Below are positions 36,700 to 49,400 of a stretch of 64,000 nucleotides of DNA, piece by piece (position 1 is the first letter of the stretch; each line of letters opens with the position of its first letter). The DNA is taken from assembly GCA_003667245.1 (NCBI GenBank), contig RCNN01000002.1:181685-245684 (forward strand), in the 5' to 3' direction. The position numbers and the translations under genes are program-made. The notes below the pieces were generated by a model, which saw only the letters and a list, made by a program, of their open reading frames with translations, ran no database searches and was not told the DNA's origin. The stretch comes from Heterostelium multicystogenum (Eukaryota; Evosea; Eumycetozoa; Acytosteliales; Acytosteliaceae).

Positions 36700-38072
36700 T
36701 GTTAATTATATCTAACTAAACTATCTAACTATATACCAAGATGAATATATTATAGTATAGTTTGTTTTTTGTTTTTTATTGTTTGAAATTTAATTTAAAT
36801 AATAAAAATAGCTATCGATTCTTTAGGAAGATGTGTTTTGTGTGAAAAACAAGGTCATGCGAAACAAGACAGAAAAACTAACTTCAAAAAAATAAATGAG
36901 ATAACCATACACAAAATCACCTACTTACATAACAAAAACGGACCAGCCAGCTTATAACTAACATCAAATTATTAGTATTCTTACAGCAAGTATTCAGTCT
37001 GTAAGAAATAATAAACAATAATAATCATAAAACTCAATCTTATCTTTGTGAATCATAGAAAACTGAATTAACAACCAACCTCTAACAACTGATGTTCATG
37101 CAATACATCATATATATAAATGTAATAAATAGGTAGTTAATGTGTAGAAATGTACATGATTAATTCATTATATTCAAATTGACTTTTATTGATTGATCAA
37201 TACATATTATATTTATAAAGATGAAATTAGATTGATGAGCTTCAAATGTTTATAAATATAACTTTAACTATGGAATATAACTAAATGAAGCTATAACTAT
37301 TGAATATAATGCTGTTCAGACATGATTGAACAACATGTTGGTCAAAATTTAATTTTAGTTAGTGTAAGAAATTGTGATATTTAAATGAAATTTCTAAACT
37401 AAACAACTACTATCAGTTCAAATTAATAATATTATTAATATTAAAAAATAAATAAAAATTATAAAAATATCTAATTTCTGTTGGAGAGGGTCAATTTAGA
37501 GTGGTATTATTTGGTTATCATAAAAAAAGTTCACAAATACTATAATATGACTTTGGAACAAAATAAAAACAAAAATAATAATTTGTTTCATAATTTTTGT
37601 TGCTGATGGGTTTTATGCTCAAATCATTCAATGATGGGTTTTTTTTGATGATAACTGTGGCTTTGTACAGATGATTGATTTTTTTTTAAAAGAAAAAAAT
37701 TAATTATTTTTTTTATTTTTTTCATTTTGAAGTGATTGTTTTCTGAATTCAGCAGCAGAGCCACAACACACCAACCATCCAACCCACAACTCACTCACTC
37801 TCATAGAACACTTTGTCAAAACCTATAACATCACCAATTACTCAATAACAATTATCTTTCACTTCAACCAAAACCAAAACCAAAACCAAACAACAACAAC
37901 CTTATTTTATTAATTAGGTAGAAGTAGTACTAGTAGTAGTCAAAGATAATCGTTAGTAATAATCAATCAGCACCTAATCAAACAAACCAATCAACTGTTG
38001 TATATTAATTAATTGTAGACTCTTCCCCACCCCAAACCAAAACAAACCTAAAAATCAAATCTATATATAAAA
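36700..38072. promoter_or_regulatory. Divergent upstream region of HBS1 and Arp3
   Basis: 1.37 kb AT-rich spacer between divergent start codons. It holds A/T runs (37670-37730), tandem CCAAAA repeats near 37867-37890 and an AGT repeat near 37922-37940. The Arp3 leader just before the ATG is A-rich (TATATATAAAA), typical of dictyostelid starts. No open frame is recognised. Confidence 0.5.
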
Positions 38073-39947
38073 ATGAATTCAGGACTTCCAGCTGTAGTTA
38101 TTGACAATGGTACTGGGTATGTATTGCTTTGGCTAGTTTGACTTGACCAGTTGCTTGAGAAGCGCACCCGACTGGGTTATGTTCACTGCAGTGAACACTT
38201 GACTTCACCTTTCTGTCTCTTGATTCAGACAACTTAAGCAATCATTCATCGATCAATCAATCAATCAATTATCAATCAATCAACATCATTTACATTTGAA
38301 GTACTTCATACAGTTCATGGGATCAACTTCAAGTATAGTCAAAGGAAAAGGAATTGGAAGAAAGATGTTGACTCAACGTTAGCTTTGTTTGGTTTCATTC
38401 ATAATGAATCTAATTCAAGAGGGACAACAAATAGTCCAGTTTAGTATCACCTTAACAGTGGATAAGCTTAAAGATGATTGACAGTTGTTTGATTGATTGA
38501 TTGATTGATTGAAGATTGTATGATGTTGTTTATTTGATTGATTGATTGATCAATTGATCGATTGTTGAAGTGAAGTGCAGTGCAGTGAGCAATGGTACAA
38601 TCATATAATTTAAACAGTTATACTAATAGAAATGTTTTTCTTATCTTCTTTTACTCTTTTATAGTTATACCAAGATGGGTTACGCAGGTAATGACGATCC
38701 ATCATTCATCATCCCATCAACTATCGCTACACAATCATCAAAGGGTAAGCAAACTGCTGCCTCAATGAAGAAGGGTGTCGAAGATTTGGACTTTTTCATT
38801 GGTGACGAAGCTGTTGCCAACTCTAAGACCTACGATATCACCAACCCAATTCGTCATGGTCAAATTCAAAACTGGACACATATGGAACAATATTGGGAGC
38901 AATGTATCTTCAAATACTTGCGTTGCGAAACCAGAGGATCACTACTTCCTTTTGGTAAGTTCATCAAATCAGATGCAAAAGCGGTGCTTCTCCGACACGA
39001 TCTAACACTATCCTCACTACCCCACTACACAGACTGAACCACCCTTAAATGCACCAGAGAATCGTGAATTCACTGCAGAGATTATGTTCGAAACTTTCAA
39101 CGTTCCAGGTTTATATATTGCAGTACAAGCCGTATTGGCTCTTGCTGCCACATGGACTTTGAAGAATGCCGACCGTACCTTGACCGGTACCGTTATTGAC
39201 TCTGGTGATGGTGTCACTCACGTTATTCCAGTCGCTGAAGGTTACGTCATTGGTTCATCTATTAAACACATCCCAATCGCCGGTAGAGATATCACTGGTT
39301 TCGTTCAACAAATCATGAGAGAGCGTGAGCCAAACATCCCACCAGCTGAATCACTCGAAATCGCCAAGCGTGTCAAGGAACAATACAGTTATGTCTGCCC
39401 AGACTTGGTCAAGGAGTTTGCCAAGTACGACGCTGAGCCAGACAAGTGGATCAAGTCCATCCAAGCTGCCGACGCTGTCACCAACCGTCCATTCCAATAC
39501 GACGTCGGTTACGAGCGTTTCTTGGGTCCAGAGATTTTCTTCAACCCAGAGATCATCTCCTCCGACTTCTTGACCCCATTGCCAAAGGTTGTCGACGACA
39601 CCATCCAATCATGCCCAATCGATTGTCGTCGTGGTCTCTACAAGAACATTGTACTCTCTGGTGGTAGCACTATGTTCAAGGACTTTGGTAGAAGATTACA
39701 AAGAGACATCAAGCGTTCAGTCGACTTCCGTATCAAGCGTTCCGAAGAGCTCTCTGGTGGTAAGATCAAGGCCGTCCCATTGGAAGTCAACGTCGTCTCC
39801 CACAACCGTCAACGTTACGCCGTATGGTTCGGTGGTTCCATGTTGGCCTCCACCCCAGATTTCTACAACTTGTGCCACACCAAGGCCAAGTACGACGAGA
39901 TTGGTCCAAGCATTTGCAGACACAACCCAGTCTTCTCAACTGCTTAA
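38073..39947 (+). CDS. arpC: Actin-related protein 3 (Arp2/3 complex)
   Basis: Actin-fold subunit that with Arp2 forms the template for branched filaments. Exons 38073-38116, 38665-38954 and 39033-39947. The protein starts [20 protein letters not shown]; landmarks are [80 protein letters not shown] (second phosphate loop), [19 protein letters not shown] and the C-terminal [10 protein letters not shown]. Length is about 418 residues, normal for Arp3. One extra A in GAAACC at 38928-38930 shifts the frame 25 bases before the second donor; removing it gives [19 protein letters not shown] across the junction. Because Arp3 is essential and nearly invariant here, this is the best internal control that the window's frame breaks are errors. 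Intron 1 is unusually long (548 bp). Symbol by analogy with D. discoideum. Confidence 0.96.
38180..38197. repeat. Perfect 18-bp palindrome in Arp3 intron 1
   Basis: TGTTCACTGCAGTGAACA reads the same on both strands. It lies 64 bp into the 548-bp first intron of Arp3. A dyad this long is more likely a protein-binding site than chance, but no known factor is assigned. Confidence 0.6.
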
Positions 39948-40700
39948 AATATCAATAACGACAACAACAATATCATCCCTAAATCTACATCAACAACAAC
40001 AACATCAATCAAACTTGGATAAACTATTATTACTAAAATTATAGTAGATCAACCAAAATCACCTCAAAACAACCAAAATAAATTAAATTAAGCATTAATT
40101 GTAACAACAACAACAAAAAATAACAAAAAAACAAATATATATTATATAAATAAATTATAATTTAAAAGTAACAATTACAATTGGTCCAATTCTAATTTAT
40201 AAAGCACTGACACATATTTAGAAGATAACGTGATATCGACACTAATATGTGTAAGTTGTCGATGTTCACAGAAACTGTTAACGAGGTTGTTACTTTCGTG
40301 TAATTTTTTAAATGAATTTAACAAGTCAATTAACATGACACTTGATTTTGTTTTTCCAAATCTGTAATATATATCATTAAATATTAAATGAATACAATTT
40401 AAAAACCTATTAAATTTATCAATATTCCTTTTTAGATTACAAGTTACTTTTGGAAAGGATCTTCCTTGATAATTAAAAATAATAATAAAATTAAAATTTC
40501 AATAATTAATATTATCTTTAATTTTTTTCATTCCAACTGAACTATTAAGTTGGGAAATAATATAAATATATTAAATTAATTTAAAAAACAATACACACAC
40601 TTGTCATTATAATATACATATTTAAATTATTTATTTTTATTAATTTGTAAATTAATAAAGTGAAAATTGTTTTTAGAGTAGATCTTTCAATTTAAAAATA
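39948..40700. other. Intergenic region, Arp3 3' flank
   Basis: CAA-rich 3' flank of Arp3, then very AT-rich sequence with ATT/TAA runs to the start of the spartin-like gene; a TTTTTAG near 40670-40677 may be an acceptor for a 5' untranslated exon. No gene is seen. Confidence 0.5.
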
Positions 40701-42467
40701 ATGCAACAAATTACTATGGACAATAATACCACTAATAATAATTATAACGACGACAACCAAAGTAACACAGAGGCAAACCACAACCATAACAATGGCGATG
40801 TAGACCATAATATAAACAACATTTGCAATAATAAAGCAAATGATAACCAATAGAGATTTTTGTTGAATGCTTGTAGACAAATCCAAGCAGAAACCGACCT
40901 ATATATATATAATTTAGATTCACATTCAAATGAAAACACCGATAATAATAATAGTGGTATTAATGATAATAGTAGAAGCGAGGATGACATCATCGAGTCA
41001 ATAAATAATAAATTTAGCTTTGCTATTGATAGATACAATACTACTATCGATATACTTGAGAATATCATTGAGAGTATGTTTGTGAATATCAACCACCATA
41101 ATCCTGCTGACCAATTAGTCAGTCAGCCATTTATTCATAACTATACTAATATCACACATACTATTATTTATTAAAGGAGATAACACACTTTATAATCAAT
41201 TATCAGAGTTCCTAAATTATAGTATTGGTGTGCGTAATCATTTAATTTATACAAAAGCAGCCATGCTCGAGCAACATATAGATCAAAGCAATGCGGAAAC
41301 TGGAAAAACCCATGAAGTATTGCTAACTCTCAAATTGGTGTCGTTGTATAGTTGGAGAGAGAAAGATAGCGATGAAGTTATAGATAAAGAAGTTATTGGA
41401 GAAGGACAGCTATGCTTGTTAAAAGCATCCGATTATTTGCATATGCTAGACATTCATTTTAATGAAGAAGAACCAAGCTTGGAAAAGAAAAAGCCAGATT
41501 TTAGATTTTTATTGACAAAGGAGACACCAGTATTCTCTGTGGCACCTGGAAACTATATCATACAGGAGAATGAAAAGTTCTACGGAATTCTCCTACCACA
41601 TGACATACCCTATATCTATATCAATATATTTGAAACACAAATTGGAAAGATTTCATATTTTTGGCATTTTCAATCCCACTGATTTGGAGTTGTCTGCTAC
41701 TTTGGAGAAACAAGAAGAGGAAGAACAAGTTAAAGAGAAACTTCGTGTTCGTGAACAATCACCAGAATCAGTCAGCTTTGTTGTAAGATCTATCAACTAT
41801 GTGTCAAATAGCCTTGATAATGGAAGTCAATCTCTTGCTTCTTCAATTGAGGCTGCCTCAACAATTATTTCACTTGGATTAAGAGGAACTGGATACTATC
41901 TCAAGAGCAATTTGGAGAAGAATAAAAGCCCAATGCAAGTGTACCCAGTGGTTTCCAACTCCATTGGCTATTTGAAGTCAACGACACCATATGCAGCACA
42001 ATATTCTTCTCTTTTGATTGAAAAAATGTCAGAAGCAGTTGGTACAGTGGGCAATGGAATTATCTCTGGTTTCAAAAATGATTGTCCCTGCTTCAGCTTC
42101 ATCCAGCGATAGTGAGACACTTAACGCAGCAGCAGAATTAGGAAAATCATCAATTAAGGCCATTACCTCCATTTCAGAAGCACTTACCAATGGTTTATCA
42201 CAAATTGCCGGAGAGATGTCTGGCACAACCGTGGATGTCGTCAACCACAAGCTTGGTCAGCATGTAGCTAATGTTGCAAATGATACATTCTCAATTTCAA
42301 AGGACGTATTCAACACAGCAATGAATCTTCAACTGGGTAGTGCCAAGGGTGTAGCCATCAAAGTAGTAACCAACGGTAGCGGCAAAGTGGCAGAAAAACA
42401 TTCCATGTCAGCCACGACCAATCAGAGCAAGATCAATCGCAAGCCCAAGAAGACGAAGACAATCTGA
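40701..42467 (+). CDS. Spartin-like protein with senescence domain
   Basis: Start MQQITMDNNTTNNNYNDDNQ, followed by an Asn-rich segment and helices (DFLLNACRQIQAETDLYIYN; FAIDRYNTTIDILENIIES) where spartins carry an MIT domain; the MIT identification is weak. The centre reads EVLLTLKLVSLYSWREKDSD, PDFRFLLTKETPVFSVAPGN and EKFYGILLPHDIPY, a beta-rich region. The C-terminal senescence domain is clear: SFVVRSINYVSNSLDNGSQS, AASTIISLGLRGTGYYLKSN, SSLLIEKMSEAVGTVGNGII and SSSDSETLNAAAELGKSSIK. By family knowledge it acts at lipid droplets and endosomes. Frame changes are needed near 40851 (extra base before AGAGAT), 41160-41225 (possibly an intron), about 41650, and at the AAAAA run 42074-42078. 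The C-terminus is lysine-rich. Confidence 0.7.
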
Positions 42468-42547
42468 AGAAAGACTGACTCGCAGCTTGTCTATATTTAA
42501 TTCCATTTTTCTTTCTACTGTACATAAATAAAATCACCAGAAGGACT

Positions 42548-42590
42548 AAAAGAGGCTCATTTTGTTTCAGGAGGTGAGCCTCTTTTTTTT
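42548..42590. terminator. Rho-independent-terminator-like hairpin with T-run
   Basis: AAAAGAGGCTCA at 42548-42559 pairs perfectly with TGAGCCTCTTTT at 42575-42586 across a 15-base loop, and the T-run continues to 42590. It lies 80 bp after the spartin-like stop. In bacteria this would be an intrinsic terminator; in an amoeba it could be a 3'-end element, an RNA polymerase III stop of a small RNA, or a chance dyad. Strand cannot be decided from the dyad, though the T-run favours +. Confidence 0.4.
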
Positions 42591-42757
42591 GATAATTTTT
42601 TTCATAACCAAAATCTGAAAAAAGGGGTTGTTTCGTGCATTTACTTCAGATAGGTAGCAACTTTCCAGACGATTATCTGATTGATCATTGCTGCACCCAA
42701 TTGTTATTGCTGGCATAGTTACTATAAATGCTATAGAACATTTGAATATATATCACA

Positions 42758-45700
42758 ATGAATAGTCTAATACATTGGGTCTCAAAGTCGACTGCATCTT
42801 CAACAACCAACAATGTATTATCATCGACTGTATCATCAGCAACAACAACAGCAACAAACAATCTATATTTCTTGAACAGATACATCACAAGCAATTGTAT
42901 ATATAAATTTGATTCAGCTTATTCTTCTCAGCATCAGCAACATGTATCTAGATCATCATTGACAACCAATACATCATCATTGATGTCATCTTATCAGCAA
43001 CATCAACAGCAACAAAGATATAGATATTCAACTTCAACTCTAGAGTCCGTAGCTAAAGTAAATGATATCACCAAGAAAAGTGGTAATAATAATAATAATA
43101 GTAGTATTAGTAGTAATAATAGATATATGAATAGTAATAGTGCAAAGCGTCCAGAAGATTATAACAATGATTCCATGATATTGAACAGCTTGCAAGACGA
43201 TATTTCAATTCCAAATAACCCTTTCGCTTTTAAAAATGGATAAAAGGAATATCTATCGTCATTTCAATGAAACGTTTATTATTAATTCAAAGTTGGACTT
43301 TGCAATGTAAGTAGTTGTTGCTTAACTTGTTGGTCGATATATAGTGACACTTACTGACTTTCTATATGGTTGTTGACGTTGATACAGGATGGCTGAGCAC
43401 CTAAAGAGACCTGATTATCAAAGCTACAACGTAATGAGTGCTGCTTTGCAATGGGCGGTTACTAACAGGTGTCAGTTGGTCGATGTGTACTATCAGATTC
43501 TCTCGTTCTTGAGAGCAACGAACCAAAATTACAAGGACTTCCAGAAATGTATAGCCACAATGCGTAGTTTCAAAATCGAATTTAATATCGATGTTTACAA
43601 TGTCATGATTGGATTCTGTTCGGACTTGGGAATGGTAAAGGAGGTCTTGAGTGTGACACGCGAGTTGGAAAAGCATCGGATAAAGTTCGATGCCACCACC
43701 TACTACGAGTTGATTCGTTGCTTCAATAACAAGCGCCAGAGGGTTACCGAGCTCATCGATATGATGAACAAAGAGGGACTCGAGAGACCAGAGTATCTGA
43801 CCAATCTCATCATCCACGTCTTGTTGAGTCGCCACCAAGCTGTAACTGAGGCCATCGGCTACTACGATGAGATTGTCCAAAAGAAAGGTGGTCCCGCATC
43901 AGCATCTACATTCCACAGTCTCCTGATTGGACTGGCCAATCTTGGACGATTCGACCTGGTCAGACACTATTGGCGCGAAATGAAGTTGGCAGACGTCGTC
44001 CCAACGACGAAACTGTCACCTCTATCATCAGAGCATACTGCGACCACAAAGACACAAGCAGCGCCATCGAATTCTACCTGTTCGTTGTTAGGGATTTCGA
44101 AAGTTTCAAACAGTCGCCAGTGGTGCTTGGTTGCATGCTCCAGGTGCTGCTCGTCGGCAAGCGTTACGAACAAATGACCGAGCTGCTTGAGTACCTCGAT
44201 AGTAACAACATCTACACACTCGACATGTACAACAATGCGCTAAGCGTATTCGCCAAGTACCGAAACGACCAGGTTTGTCGCCAACTCTACGATAACCTTA
44301 TCAAGAAGAACTTTGTCCCCAATATTGCAACATACACTCCACTCATCAACATGAGTATCGATAGCGGAAAAGTGGAGGAGTGTGCAGAGTGGCTCAGAGT
44401 CATGAGTCAGAGCGGAATTCAGTTGAACGATCGTGTCGCTAGCTTTGTCTTGCGATTCTACTTTAGAGTTGGTGCTTTCGATTTGCTCGAGGGATTGATT
44501 CGTGAAGTTGTCAACAACAATATACTCACAGCATCATCGTTTTCAACGATCCTGGTTTACTACCAGATGACTGGACAATCCAAGGATCACCAATTTAACT
44601 TTTTCAACAAGAAGCTAATGGATCAGGAGCCACAATTCATTGAGATTGCAATAGATCAGATCATTGAGATTTATTTGTTGATTGATCAATACGAAAGTGC
44701 TCTTCAATGGCTCAAGAAACGTATCTCCCAGGACTATTCGCGTAGACTAGCATACACTGTCATGTTGTTTATCAACTACCATAAGATTCGTTCCGAACCG
44801 ACAGAGGTCATGTACTGGGAGAACAAGCTGAAGGAGTACAAACTCGATGTTTCCAGCGACTTGAGAATGCGAACTTACTACCACATGAAAAAGTACTACA
44901 CGCCCAACAGCAATCCATTTGACATGCCAACCACCGATATGAAGAAGCGAATGTTGACCAAGCAGTTGCTAATGGAAAGTATTCCAGAAAATAAACCAGC
45001 AAACACAGAGAAACAAGATCTCGACCAGCAGAAACTGCCTGAGAAGGTAGAGTTGGAAGATGACATTAGTTTGGAAGAAGTCAAACCCAAACCCACCTCG
45101 ACATTTAAGGATATTGTACAGGAGTCTCCATTTTCATTTGATTAAGAATAGTTGCACTCATCAAGAGCAAAATGCTTCTTCAAGCTGCTCGTGAATTCAA
45201 AGTAAAAGAGGAGTCTGGCTTCAGTATCGATGGAAACACTTATAAAGCTATGGTTCGCGCTTTCATTAATGCAAGAGATCATACCAATGCAGGTTCATTC
45301 TTTATCAAGATGCTTGAGCTGAATCATAATCCAGTTTTATCATTGGTATATGATTTGATGGATCTCTACTACTCGCGTGGATTAAAAGAATATGAAGAGT
45401 TTGCAAATACCATATCAAATTTGCCATGCAAACCAGATTCATTCGATGAAGTTCTTTATTCTATTTCAATCAAGTACAATCTTGGCAAAACAATCAAGGA
45501 TTTGATGGCTGAAAATAACCCAAAGCTTCTCGAGTCTGTATCGGTTCGTAATTCACTAGTCTATGGTCTCACTCATCGTGGCGATTTGGAGTTGGCACAA
45601 AAAGTCGTGTTGGGACTGATCAACGCCAATGCAAGGATTTCATACATCTCAATAAGTTTCTTGATGAAATGTTTCTTAGAGCGTGAAGAAGTGCCAACTA

Positions 45701-46335
45701 TTCTCCCAGAACTGGTGGCTCACTATAGACAGAGTGGTGATCAAATACCAATTAATCTTGCCAATATAATCATGCTGGATTACTTGAAAAAAGGTCAAAT
45801 CACTCAAGCACTTGCACAACTAGAGAATATAACAAATACAGAAAGATACACCAACAACTATACTATCCCAATTGCAATGAAGTTGTTTGCCATCAAGTAC
45901 CCAGTGCCTCCAATGAATAATTTATTCATGTGGTTGAATATCAAAAAGTTAATGTTGAAGAACAAGATCTCGACCCTCACCTTCTATCCATCTTTGTTTA
46001 AGAGTCTGATAGAAGCCAATCAACAAGAGATAGTCATCAGATATGCAAGTGAACCAAACTTTTTCTCATCTCAAAATGTGGACACCTTCAAGTTGGTATT
46101 GAGCTGTTGTAAGGAAGACAAACAGATTTTAGAATTTTTCAGATCAGCATTTAAATCAAAGTTGGCTTTGGACAAGGAGGCATTGGACATTGTAAAGAAA
46201 GCAAACGAAACCATCAAAGATCCAAGAGTTGATAGTTACCAAATTATTAGAAATCAGACTCCACAAAAGCAACCTCCTCCATTACCTGAGAATGTAATTA
46301 CATTCATCAATGAAAATCTAATAAAGTTACCTTGA
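42758..46335 (+). CDS. Large mitochondrial pentatricopeptide-repeat (PPR) protein
   Basis: Start MNSLIHWVSKSTASSTTNNV, with basic and hydroxylated residues, looks like a mitochondrial presequence, followed by Gln/Asn/Ser-rich linker. After an intron (donor near 43308, acceptor just before 43390, splitting an ATG codon) come helical pairs of about 35 residues: FNIDVYNVMIGFCSDLGMVK, FDATTYYELIRCFNN, LDMYNNALSVFAKYRNDQVC, PNIATYTPLINMSIDSGKVE and IDGNTYKAMVRAFINARDHT. These match PPR units of organelle RNA-binding proteins. Total length is about 1,150 residues. Frame changes occur at the AAAAA run 43232-43236 (one extra A), near 44000 (best explained by one missing C in GTCCC) and near 45142. 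The target RNA cannot be inferred. Confidence 0.8.
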
Positions 46336-46406
46336 GCTATTTCAAATAAATTAAATAATTCTTTATATACAATAGGTTTATTTGTTATTTCAAATAAATA
46401 AATAGG

Positions 46407-49400
46407 TCAGTCAAGTTCAATTGGATTGAGTTTGGCTTCTCTATTTTTTATCAAAATGTCCGTTGGTGAAGGATTGATGGACAATGATGGTGATGTTTGT
46501 TGTGATATTGGAGATGTAGATTTTGGTGGAGATTTTAATGGTGTTAGTTTTATATTTGGTTGAGATAGAGATTGAGTTGATTGTGATAAAGGTTGTGATA
46601 AAGTTTGATTTGGTTGAGATAAAGGTTGGGTTGGTTGTGATAAAGATTGAGTTGATTGAGAAGTAATGGATAGCACTTGAGTTGGTTGCGAAGAAAGAGG
46701 TGAGGGTAGAGTTAGAACTCCATCAATAGCTGTAGCATACTTTGTTTTGAATAAATAATTTCGACGTTCAAAAGCTGTTTCTAATAGGGAATCGTGATCT
46801 CGAAGGTTCTGTGCATTCTGATAACTGATAGGTGATGGGTATGGTATAACTTTGACTCCAAGTACGACATGCATATACAGTAAATAGTAATCCATATACT
46901 CTTGAGATAGTTGTTCGCTTAGAAGGATATTTTGATTGGTCCAATAGTAGTTTAAAGGATGACCAAAAACTTTATGCTCTAAAAAGGACTTTACCATTTT
47001 GTTAGTAATGCCTCTAGTGGATTTTTTGTAGTTTAAAAAGTCTTTCAGCAGTATGAGCTTATCAATCTCTTTGTTTTGTTTGACAGCATGGTCTATATCT
47101 TTACGATAATCCGGGTTGATGAAAAACTCCTTAATATGTTCAGTTTTCATTGTCGAGTAAGATCGCTTCACATCTCTAATTCCCATATCAGGTGTTTGCA
47201 ACCAAAGGTTGATTGGCTTGGAACTTCGATTGATTTCGGAACACCTCATCATGCCTCCTGCTTCATCCCAGTCCTCACTTAGTATCTTAGCAAATGCGGC
47301 CAAATGCCTACAGGTGTCGATCAGCGAGACTGTTGTAATAATATGGAATTCCTCTCTGTTAGCCATTTCTTCTATCTTCTTTTCTAGTATCTCTTTGTCA
47401 GGTCCAGTATAACTATCTTTAGCACCTTCGATCAGATAGAAAAGTCCTCTTCGCTTCAACACTTCAAAAGACATCATTCTGATTCTCTGTTTATCATAAC
47501 GTTGATCGGATATACTTGCTGACAGATCTCCCCAAGTCTTTCTCTCGATTAAGAATGGATACATGAGCGAACTATCAAGGTCTTCAGCGTGCTCACCTTG
47601 TTCTACAAAACAAAAGTCACCAGAAGTCAGCTTTCTGATAATGTAGGGGACATTCCATTCCTTAAAATGCCGCTCGATACTCTTAATCTTTCCTTCACGA
47701 GTGTCAATAACAACTAATACTCTGTTCTGAGAGTAGTCTACTGGAGCATTTATCTTGTCGAATCGTTCCTTATCCAAATAGATCTGGTAAAGATATTGAC
47801 CAAATATCCTTCCTTCATTTGTAATACTGAATTCCTTTGAATAGACAATGAGCTTCTTTTCAGCTAATGACTGAAGACATTCGGGATATTGGCAAAAAGT
47901 AAACTTCACTCCTGGGACGGTGTCTATCATTTCGATTGGTGTGAACTGCTGTGCGTTGGTAGCCAACTCTTGTGATGAGTATTTTTTGGTTGGGTTTAGG
48001 GAGAGTGCTATCAAGACTGCAAATGGTGTTGAGGGATATTGTGGACAGTAAATCAATTTGTCTTTTGTTTTAGCCACTTTCATTGATGATTTTCCTGAAT
48101 ATACAAGAGGTTTGGCATTTTCGTCGGGTTCAGGAGGAGGTAAATTATCAGCAGTCATTTTACCAGATCCTGAAAAGTAAGATAACTTTAGAGTTTGAGA
48201 TCCATTGCTGCCTTGACTGCTTTGACTCCAGTTTAGTGAATTGGTCGATGAATTCATTGATGAGTTTAGAGAAGATTTCAATGGTGAAGCCACTTTTAAT
48301 AATTTCAATTTGGAGGGAGTGAGTGTTGGTGAGGTTTGAGATGGTTGTGTCGATTCCAATTCTTTCAAATTCAAAGGATTTTCACTGTTGTTCTTGTTCT
48401 GTTCATTGAGTGTACTGTTACTATTGCCAATATTGCTATTCGTGTCTAATGTATTGTCGTCTTCTTGAACAAATGATATTCTAGACATCATGGGCAATCC
48501 ACTATTTGGGAACATTCTTATATATTTAATATTCTCACTCTCAAGGTATTTCAGTCGTTTGCACAATTCTTCATCGCTGCTTATCAGTATTCTACCATTG
48601 AGGAACATCTCGAAAGCCATTCGCTTTTTTGAGGTTATATCTCTCATTTCCTCTGCTGAAGTCAAATCAAAGTCGACGTCATCATTGTTTGAAATGCGCT
48701 GTGTGGGTGGGATATCCTCATCGTCAATTGTAGTTATATTCTGCAGTTGCATATTTCTCTCTCTCTTCTTCTCTTCAACAAAGCTCTTGTAATCTTCCAT
48801 GGTTGCATTTCCTCTTTCAACTTTATCCAACAATTCAAGTTCCTCCGAACTAAGTCCACCATAGTTACGCAGAAGAAAATGACCAATGCTGTCATCCCAT
48901 AAGGAGTCATACTTCTCATAGTCCCTATAGTTAGATGTCATTCCATATACATCAGCTGCAGCCACCAACCAACAAATAGGAGAAACCAACATCAGTTATA
49001 CATTGTCTATTGAATGATGTAAATCTATACTCACTTTTACCTATATAGACTGTTTTCAAATGTCTGGAAATCACTACCAAGGTATGGAATATCATGTTCA
49101 AACAAAGATTTGAGTGCGGCTTTTGCGTTGGTTTCTCTCTGTCTGTTGCCGGCTTCATTTGAGGCGTGAAGATTTTTATAGATAAGAACAGCAAACAGAG
49201 GATTCGATGTTGTTTCAATGATTGATCCTTTATATTTCAATAAAGTATAAGATTATCATTAGCTATTTAAGTCATAAACTACTACTATAAATGATCACAA
49301 ATGCACTCCTACATCTAGTGGTATAGTAGTAGAAGTATAATAGATATAACAATATTTAGTACCTTCTTTCATTTCGTAGAAGCCAAATGTTCTCTCTGGG

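Noticed and set aside
40692..41092. Minus-strand hydrophobic open frames resembling membrane proteins
   Set aside because: They are the antisense of the Asn-rich start of the spartin-like gene; antisense Asn codons give Ile/Leu/Val.
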